From the NCBI GenBank assembly GCA_004764695.1, contig SMSO01000032.1, positions 22,501-86,500 of the forward strand: a stretch of DNA of 64,000 bases, read 5' to 3'. Shown one piece after another: positions 57,459-64,000 of this stretch. Numbering within the stretch: position 1 is the first letter of the stretch; every line of letters begins with the position of its first letter. This DNA comes from Schizochytrium sp. TIO01 (taxonomy: Eukaryota; Sar; Bigyra; Thraustochytrida; Thraustochytriidae). A program made the position numbers and the translations under genes. The notes beneath the pieces are model-generated. The model worked only from the letters and a program-made list of their open reading frames with translations. It did no database searches and was not told where the DNA came from.

Positions 57459-59957
57459 TCAACGGAGGCCCTCCTCCTTCATCTCGTCAAGATTCTGCTG
57501 AAAGAGCATGCTTGCACCACAGCGGAGCACCCGCAGGCCGTCCAAAATATCGTCACGCGCCTCCTTGGTGTCTAGTTCAATAAAGACCGAAGAGTAGCCA
57601 ATCTTCTTGGCATGTGGAGACATTTGCAGAGAAACACAGTACTTGACACGCTCTTCATAGTCCATATCAGCCTTGTTGTCATCCTCGTCATCCTCGTCAC
57701 CAACTTCATCATCTTCATTCTGCCCATCTTCAGCATCACTACCTTCTTCTTCTGCGTTCATTCTGCCCGAGCGTTGTTTGGCATTCTGGCGTCTATTAGG
57801 GGCCATCTGATCAAGGTCACTCTCATCGTCATCAGAGTCATCCTCGCTGCCATAAGACTCACCATAAGACTCAGCTTTGGCCGTGCGTTTCTCCTTGGAG
57901 CCGCCACGCAGCTCACCAAATCGAAGCGACTTGTCGTCCTCGCCTGCATAAATACGGTGAATGTAGCGCAACTCAATCCGCGAATAGCCTGGCTTAAGTA
58001 CGCTTCCACGGGAGACCGGTTGCCACACAAGGTTCTCGAAGTAGCGGTCCAAGAAGAATACCACATGACGCGAATATGCGCCATCCTCTTCGTGTTTGAC
58101 GGCCACCACACCAAGGCGAAAAGCTGCTTTTACTGTCTCACAAAGATCATAGCTAGCCCGAAGCTTTTTGTCCTTGAGAATACTGTATGCACGTCCAATT
58201 TCTGCAAATGCCTTGGTATCCACGTCTCGGTTTTTATCAGGGTGGAAGTTTTTGGCAAGATTGTAATATGTCTTGCGAATCAGAGGCAGCTTTGCATCGG
58301 GTGGTACGCCCAGGATGTCATAATAGGTCTGAGGGAGGGTGCGTGGTTTCTCGGTCATGTCCATACCAACTTGAGAGGTACGCCGGCTCTCAGTACGGCG
58401 AAGGCGGTTCATCTCCTTGAGGTTAAGTTCCTTCTTTTCAGCAGCACAAAGAATGTTGTTGTTAATGGCCGCGTGCCACTGGCGCGCCTCTTCCTCAGAC
58501 TCAGTGGATATGCGCATTTTGCGCTCGATTGGTGAAGCAGGTACAATATAGAGGTAGAAGATGCGAGGTTTGCCCGAGTTTTCTCGCTTTGGCTCTTGCA
58601 CATACACAGTGCAAGTTGCGCCGTCGAGTTTGAGGATGCGTCTAACGCTAGCCGACTCTGACTTCACGCTGTAGCTAAGAAGGTTGCCGTCCAACATAAA
58701 GTACCGCATGTGAGGAGAGGCAAAGAGTTTACCGGTTGAGGGGAGCTTGCGCATGTAGCCTGCAAGTCGCATCATTACGTACATGGGTTCCATAAGGGCC
58801 CGCGCCTCTTCCTCGTCCTCTGGTGCGTCTTCAGTGGCTTCCTTGGCAGCATCCGGGTCAATCGTGCCGTCTCCCACGGGAACCTGGGATGCCCTTCGCA
58901 GAGTACGCATGGAGAAGCCATTTTGCCCCCTTTCCAGCTTAGGTGGCGGCGGTAGCAACATCATAAGGTCTTCCATAGCCTCGTCCTCCTCTACAGGGAA
59001 GAGGCCCATGGTCGGTACGTTTCGGGATCCGACGCTAGCCCTCGATGCCTGTGACTGTCTCCTGGTCGTGGTCGGCACAGGTGCATATGCCGAGTTCACT
59101 TCGTCATCTTCGCCCTCTGTGCCGCGTCCATAGAAGCTTCCTCCTTCGTCATCCTCATAGTCTTCATCACCAACAATCTGGTCTTCTGCACCTCCGATGT
59201 TCAAGCCCGTCGTAATGTAGCTCGCCTCGTCGTCGCTTTCATCATCAGCATCTTCGTCATCAACGCCTTCTTTATCATCAACATCTTCACCAGCTCCACC
59301 GTCAAAGCTTCTTCCGTGCCCAGAGTACTGTGACATGCGTCTTCTATTCTCCGCTGCATCTGATAGCGCCACTGACGCTTTTCGTGGTTTGCTTTCCGCA
59401 AAGTTTGCTGCATCAAGGTCTACCGGTACGTACTTGCTGCTGTTATAAGCTTGCTCTTCTGCACCAGCATTTTTCATGTCACTATCGAAGTCATTTCCGT
59501 CGAGGCTAATGCCATAAATGCCATTTCCGTTGAGATCTTTTCCTCCAAGGTCATTTCCATTTCGGTTGAGATCCTGGCGTCCAGAGCTCGCATCAACGCT
59601 GAAGTTCTGACGGCGACCGTGATCATGAAGTTCTTCGCCGTCTCCGTCCAGATCAACGCTGGCACCCATGCCAAAGAGATCTCTGTCAGATTCTTTAACA
59701 GACTTCTTTGCAGAGGCAGCTGAAGAACTTTTCCTTGGCGACGGTGGCAGAGACGGCGGTGGTGGCGGCGAATCTGGCAGATGGACAGGCGGTAGAACAA
59801 GCGGGGTTGCCTGCTGTCCAGAGCGTTTTTTCTCGGCCTGGTGCTGCTGGGCTGACTCGCTAAGTGCATTTTGAATGCGTTGACATTCCTCAAGGTCCTT
59901 GCGAGCAGCCTCTAACGCAGCGCGGCTCTCGCGCAAGAGCTTGCGCACCTCCTCCAT
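57459..59957 (-). CDS. DnaJ-domain protein with PH domains (832 aa)
   Basis: True ATG (MEEVRKLLRESR...). The N-terminus has a coiled-coil helix, then a Pro/Ser-rich linker and a long Asp/Glu/Gly/Asn-rich disordered region (~90-300) with D-L-N-G-N-G-type repeats. A PH domain lies at ~395-505 (M-R-L-A-G-Y-M-R-K to W-H-A-A-I-N). A J domain follows at ~541-610 with Y-Y-D-I-L-G-V and an intact HPD motif (~570), so Hsp70 stimulation is expected. C-terminally there is a second, split PH-like module (~618-690 and ~765-832) interrupted by a strongly acidic insert. Such DnaJ-PH fusions occur in stramenopiles and apicomplexans and would recruit Hsp70 to phosphoinositide-bearing membranes; that role is inference. 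The acidic codon bias creates long open frames on the opposite strand. Confidence 0.82.
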   Translation of the reverse strand: MEEVRKLLRESRAALEAARKDLEECQRIQNALSESAQQHQAEKKRSGQQATPLVLPPVHLPDSPPPPPSLPPSPRKSSSAASAKKSVKESDRDLFGMGASVDLDGDGEELHDHGRRQNFSVDASSGRQDLNRNGNDLGGKDLNGNGIYGISLDGNDFDSDMKNAGAEEQAYNSSKYVPVDLDAANFAESKPRKASVALSDAAENRRRMSQYSGHGRSFDGGAGEDVDDKEGVDDEDADDESDDEASYITTGLNIGGAEDQIVGDEDYEDDEGGSFYGRGTEGEDDEVNSAYAPVPTTTRRQSQASRASVGSRNVPTMGLFPVEEDEAMEDLMMLLPPPPKLERGQNGFSMRTLRRASQVPVGDGTIDPDAAKEATEDAPEDEEEARALMEPMYVMMRLAGYMRKLPSTGKLFASPHMRYFMLDGNLLSYSVKSESASVRRILKLDGATCTVYVQEPKRENSGKPRIFYLYIVPASPIERKMRISTESEEEARQWHAAINNNILCAAEKKELNLKEMNRLRRTESRRTSQVGMDMTEKPRTLPQTYYDILGVPPDAKLPLIRKTYYNLAKNFHPDKNRDVDTKAFAEIGRAYSILKDKKLRASYDLCETVKAAFRLGVVAVKHEEDGAYSRHVVFFLDRYFENLVWQPVSRGSVLKPGYSRIELRYIHRIYAGEDDKSLRFGELRGGSKEKRTAKAESYGESYGSEDDSDDDESDLDQMAPNRRQNAKQRSGRMNAEEEGSDAEDGQNEDDEVGDEDDEDDNKADMDYEERVKYCVSLQMSPHAKKIGYSSVFIELDTKEARDDILDGLRVLRCGASMLFQQNLDEMKEEGLR

Positions 59958-60672
59958 GATGCCAGACCGCCAATGCCGAGGCGGGTGCCAGGTAGTCGAA
60001 CAAGCGGCCGAGGTGCCAAGGCGGGAACGTGGTTTTTGCGCTGCTAGATTCGGTAGAGGTTAGGCTCGAAGGGTGAAACGGAGCGTAGAGTTGAGTTGGG
60101 TGTCTTCAAGTAGCCTTGATCGACAATTTCATCGATTGATGTATTGATTTTGATTGCTTTAAATGTTATCAAATACAGTTTCTGCTCAGCGCTACTTACA
60201 TAGGTACTACTACTACTGGTAAAAATTGTTTTAATTAAAGTAACAATTAAAATTATTAAAAGAGGACACATGGGATTAGAACTGACTATCGCTTCAGTAG
60301 CAGTGAACGATTCAAATGGTGCAAACGAAATGGAAGAATCTCTTTCGAGGAGAAGTTCACATGTTCAGGTTGTGCACAATGATGCTCAGATCCTCTTTCT
60401 GGATAGGTCCAAAACAACGAGTTTAGGCGTCTATGGAGATGAAATCACATGTTCCAAATGGTAAGCGTCTGCCACCCTCTTCTTTCGGCATATCTTCTTA
60501 AGCATTTTGCTTGCACAATGTACGATCACTGCACTCGCTGTCTTTTGTTATTCGTTTATTATTTCTTTATTCATCTATCTTTTTTTAGAGTTATAACTAT
60601 CAGATACCATAAAACCCCTTAGAGAGTCCACTTTAGTGTCTTTCATGAAGTATATTTTTATGTATTTTTCGA

Positions 60673-60742
<70 letters not shown>

Positions 60743-61541
60743 GAAGGGGAAAAATTGTCACAAAGGCCTACTGCTACGAGTAGAAGTTGGTTAGGTAAAG
60801 GAAATTGAAAGGTTAAAAAGGATTAGTACTAGAACCAAGTAATATTTTGGTAGCGCGGGGAGATAAAAGAAATTAGAGAAGAAGTGATGTATCAAGACCA
60901 CTTCTTGAGCCAAGACTCTTTGGAATGTGGTATGTGCACACGCGGCTTCAACATTGATCATACAAATGATGTTGCGCTGTTCCCACGTGAGCGTTTGCAA
61001 TACAAGATGCAGCAGGGGTGGAGGTCATCATGGAGTGATGCTCAGAGAAACAAGGAGATGGGGCAAGTAACCGCACCCCACGGCGCACATGAAAGAACTG
61101 TGTTTGCTCACCAACAGCATGGACGAGAGCATTTAATCCTGTAGTTGTTCGAAATTATGAGAAAACGCATCACGGCATCACCAAGACATTTGATCTGAAG
61201 CCGATTAGTGATGGTGTCACCAGTGAAGGAGAGAATGCATCAATTGCAACAGCAGCAGGCGATTGAGAAAATGGGCGATTGCAGATAAGCAGTAGCGATA
61301 CGAGTAAAGTTATTTAAGATAGATAAGATAAAGCATAGGTGAGCAATCTTGATTGTCCTTACCCAGACTGTTTCGATTCTAAAGTTTAGATAGGTAATCG
61401 TGGATCCGAAGGAAAATCAAAATCTACAGTATTTGCCCAAAACGAAAATGTGATAGTGTTCTTCAGGGAATCTCTTCAATTCCCGAAACAAATAAAGCAC
61501 GCGTCGAAGAATGCTGCTTTAAAAGAAGACTTGAAGACAGT
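59958..61541. other. Spacer with a possible small exon and an (AAT)n microsatellite
   Basis: A frame from the ATG at 60270 runs to 60464 and is followed closely by an ATG-GTAAGC donor-like site at ~60461-60467, so it could be a first exon. Its continuation could not be found. The frame at 60884-61144 has two cysteines and no recognised domain. No gene is called. Confidence 0.4.
60673..60741. repeat. (AAT)n microsatellite, about 23 copies
   Basis: Perfect AAT/TAA trinucleotide run, ~69 bp, in a spacer. Confidence 0.95.
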
Positions 61542-62393
61542 TTATAGATTGGAAAACTTGGGCTTGGGGCCGTTCTTCTGAAGCGCAGCTTTAGCAGCCT
61601 CGTAAACCTCTCCAGTCTGAATAGCTGCCGCGTTCCACGTGGCGACGCGCTCCAGGGAATCGGCAATGGTATGCTCCCGGCTGTAGTTTAAATTATTCTT
61701 TGTGCCAGCCACAGCAATAGGTGACTTGGATGCAATCAACTGGGCCAAAGCCATGCCCTCTTTGAACAGAGTTTCGTTATCAGGAAAAACATTGCTCACA
61801 AAACCAGCACTCTTAGCCTCAGCAGCATCCATCTTGCGACCAGTGTAAGCGAGCTCACGGGCAAGACTGTTGTTGCCAAGAGTGTGGTGAAGACGCTGCA
61901 GGGTGCCAACATCTGCAGCAATGCCAACGTTCACCTCTTGAATGGAGAAATAAGCATCCTTGGAGCACAGGCGGATGTCACACGCCGTCAAGAGGTCGAT
62001 AGCTCCTCCAATCGCAGCGCTGTGCACACATGCGATCACGGGCTGCGGACAGTTCTCCATAGCCGTAAAGGTCTCCTGCATCGGGAGCACGGCAATGCGG
62101 GTGCGCCAAAATTTGTGCGCGGGATCCATTTTATTCGCAACAGGGTCAGATCCACCGAGCACCGAGGGCTCCTTGATGTCGAGGCCCACACTGAAGAACC
62201 TGCCTTGTCCGGTGACAAGAATTGCACGGCACTCTGAGTCCGTGGCCAGCGTCTGAAACACCTGCCTGTACTCACGCCAAAAGTCTCCATTCATGGCATT
62301 TCCTGCATTGGGTCTCGCAAGCTCCACGCGCACAACATGTCCTTCCCGAGACAGCTTAAGCGTCTTAAGTTCAAGGTCCTCGAGCCGAGTCAT
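61542..62393 (-). CDS. ECH1: Delta3,5-delta2,4-dienoyl-CoA isomerase (enoyl-CoA hydratase/isomerase family)
   Basis: The first in-frame ATG at 62393 gives 283 aa; the open frame extends seven codons upstream only from a TTG. The crotonase fold is complete: the N-terminal L-A-R-P-N-A-G-N-A-M, oxyanion-hole motifs (G-R-F-F-S-V-G-L-D and S-A-A-I-G-G-A) and the ECH1 active-site block with D139, E153 and D161 (Q-E-V-N-V-G-I-A-A-D), spaced as in the mammalian enzyme. T-L-Q-R-L and W-N-x-A-x-I-Q-T also fit ECH1. The enzyme isomerises dienoyl-CoA intermediates during beta-oxidation of polyunsaturated fatty acids with odd-numbered double bonds. The C-terminus is S-N-L, a possible weak variant of the peroxisomal S-K-L signal found on mammalian ECH1. 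Strong match; cellular site uncertain. Confidence 0.9.
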   Translation of the reverse strand: MTRLEDLELKTLKLSREGHVVRVELARPNAGNAMNGDFWREYRQVFQTLATDSECRAILVTGQGRFFSVGLDIKEPSVLGGSDPVANKMDPAHKFWRTRIAVLPMQETFTAMENCPQPVIACVHSAAIGGAIDLLTACDIRLCSKDAYFSIQEVNVGIAADVGTLQRLHHTLGNNSLARELAYTGRKMDAAEAKSAGFVSNVFPDNETLFKEGMALAQLIASKSPIAVAGTKNNLNYSREHTIADSLERVATWNAAAIQTGEVYEAAKAALQKNGPKPKFSNL

Positions 62394-64000
62394 TCTTCTA
62401 CTTCGTCTGGTCAATCCTGCGAGAATCTACCTCCACTGCCAAAGCTGCAAATGCTCTTCGCACCCGTTCCCTTCGGAAGCTCCTCGATGCAGAATCGAGC
62501 CGAACTGAAGAGTAGGCAGAGCTGATTTGGGTCTGTCTGATCGTTCATGTGATTGATTGCATTTCCCGCCATCTCCATTACCCGTCTTGGTCCGCGCCTT
62601 TGCGCCCTCTTTCTCACTCGGACCCCCTCTAATTCTTTCAATTAAAATTTTATTAAAAATTAAGTAAGCCACTCTAAACGCTAGCGCCCCTTAGCCGCTC
62701 CTAGGTGCTCTTCTCCTCTTTGCGTTTCTTTTCTCTTTGTTGTTTTTCGTTTTCTATCAGTGTAATCAGAAGTGCTCCAGTCCGAAAGCAACCTGGAAAA
62801 CCAAGCCTCCCAACTCTAGAGAATTAGTAGCGCTAGGTGTCTAGTAGAGATAGCCCGAGAAGGGGGATCTCTTCAAGCTTCGCTTAGTTTCAAGACTCCT
62901 GTGCTTTCTTATCATAACTGATGAACCATAAGTACTAACTCGCAGATCATCTTCCGTTCCGATCCTCAGGCGTCGGACGGGAACGAAAGCAATTGATTGT
63001 ACTTTTAATCTTAATTTTTAATTGAAAATGAAATACAACTCATCCGCTAGAAAGAATGCGAGACGGTGACTCGATTCCTGCGTACAGTCGTAGACTCTTA
63101 AATGTTTGACCTTGAGTTTCCAATCTTTTCCAAATTGTTTGCTTGATCGCTGTGGACTTCATCGAAGATGATCTATCCTGAGAGCCTTCGCTGTGTCCTG
63201 GTGAAAAGCAAGCCATTGTAAGAATATGCAAGTGCATGGAAAGCCTGGTTTTCTCTAGCAGCGTTGTACGTACTTACTTACTTATTTACTTATTTACCTA
63301 TTTACTTATTTACTTATTTACTTATTTACTTATTTACTTATTTACTTACTTACTTACCTACTTGGTTACTTACCAAATCTACAGATTGAAGTTACTTTAG
63401 CGAGTCCATCGAATTATTCATTTATGGAGCTGCAAATGAAGCACATTTATTTATTTACTTGCTTACTTACTTAGTGCGTTGAAGCTGCTTTTGTTTCGAT
63501 ATTTTCACACTAGGACAAAGGGTGATTTTGGCAAAGTTAATCAGCTAACTGCCAAAGGCCCTATTACAGCAGCAATGACTTTCCATCTTGCAACTCTAGC
63601 TAGAGTTTCTGAGAACGTTGGTGGGAATCGAGTTGCGGCAAAAGAGGAAATGATAAAAGCGTGTCCTGTGTGTACAATTCTAGATTGTAAGGACTCGTAC
63701 TAGTCGTGGCAGACTTTTTGCTTTCAGCTCCGAAGAGACTGACTTGGAACTTGGAATATGAATGAATGAACTTGGGTCATGTCACAGTATCATGAGTTGG
63801 AGAGTCAATATTCTGCGAGACCAGGATACTCGTGTGCAGAAGCTTCAAATTCACGAGGCACACTGACAGCTACATTGCTAACCCCCCGTCGTTAAAATAT
63901 TCATAGAATCCCTGTGAGCTTGACAAGAGGGTAACCGTGAAGAATATTGAATATACGTGTATGCTTGACCATTGGCATCTTATTCCTCCACAGAAGAAGT
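62394..64000. other. Spacer, no gene recognised
   Basis: 1.6 kb with no convincing gene. A GC-rich patch lies just upstream of the ECH1 start, with overlapping short frames. TTAC/TTTA microsatellite sequence occupies ~63266-63373 and again ~63448-63472. The frame at 63479-63703 begins at TTG and has no recognised domain. A gene extending beyond the window end cannot be excluded. Confidence 0.5.
63266..63373. repeat. (TTAC/TTTA)n imperfect microsatellite
   Basis: Tetranucleotide runs of ACTT and ATTT alternate over ~108 bp, with a second shorter stretch at 63448-63472. Confidence 0.85.

Noticed and set aside
57612-58535. 307-aa plus-strand frame antisense to the DnaJ-PH gene
   Set aside because: It begins at TTG, has no domain, and arises from Asp/Glu-rich codons read in reverse.

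Overview
The window is nuclear DNA from a unicellular, flagellate-forming eukaryote. The best fit is a labyrinthulomycete or thraustochytrid-like stramenopile. The reasons are long, mostly intronless genes with canonical GT-AG introns where introns occur, AT-rich spacers, standard stop codons, a DNAAF6/PIH1D3 dynein-arm assembly factor (so motile cilia at some stage), ROCO and PqiA-domain proteins, and a bZIP with NTF2-like domains. The taxonomic call is inference. No rRNA, tRNA, CRISPR, plasmid or prokaryotic operon signal was seen.

Layout. Positions 1-3.3 kb are AT-rich and hold no convincing gene. From 3.4 to 13.6 kb lies a divergent pair of leucine-rich-repeat (LRR) genes in which every LRR is its own exon. 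The minus-strand gene (3365-8010, 11 exons, 377 aa) has nine nearly identical 84-nt LRR exons embedded in a ~385-bp tandem duplication. Its first intron carries a ~514-bp AAGC microsatellite. The plus-strand gene (9128-13633, 16 exons, 1042 aa) has older, diverged 84-nt LRR exons followed by a Roc-COR GTPase module. From 15 to 38.8 kb come a C2/PRT_C membrane protein, a Chk2-like FHA kinase, a TRAPPC14-like protein, an ERCC6L2-type SNF2 ATPase, a PP2C phosphatase with a CaaX end, a TFIIS N-domain protein, a cyclic-nucleotide-binding channel-like protein without a recognisable K+ filter, and a bacterial family I.5-type lipase with a membrane anchor. From 40.4 to 62.4 kb come a 2231-aa lumenal lipid-binding-like/PqiA membrane protein, a bZIP with NTF2/SnoaL-like domains, DNAAF6, a pseudokinase-like protein, a DnaJ-PH protein and an ECH1-type dienoyl-CoA isomerase. 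The spacers hold several microsatellites and one decayed Copia-like integrase remnant.

How they work together: this is ordinary eukaryotic gene neighbourhood, not an operon. Loose themes are DNA-damage response (Chk2-like kinase, ERCC6L2) and lipid handling (lipase, PqiA protein, ECH1).

The most striking signal is the minus-strand LRR gene. Exons and introns of its repeats are almost identical, yet the codons for the exposed LRR beta-strand positions (L-x-L-x-x-N-x-I) differ in nearly every repeat. This resembles a recognition surface being diversified by unit duplication. Start codons were checked in the bases: for several long reading frames the first codon is TTG or GTG, so the first in-frame ATG was used instead.
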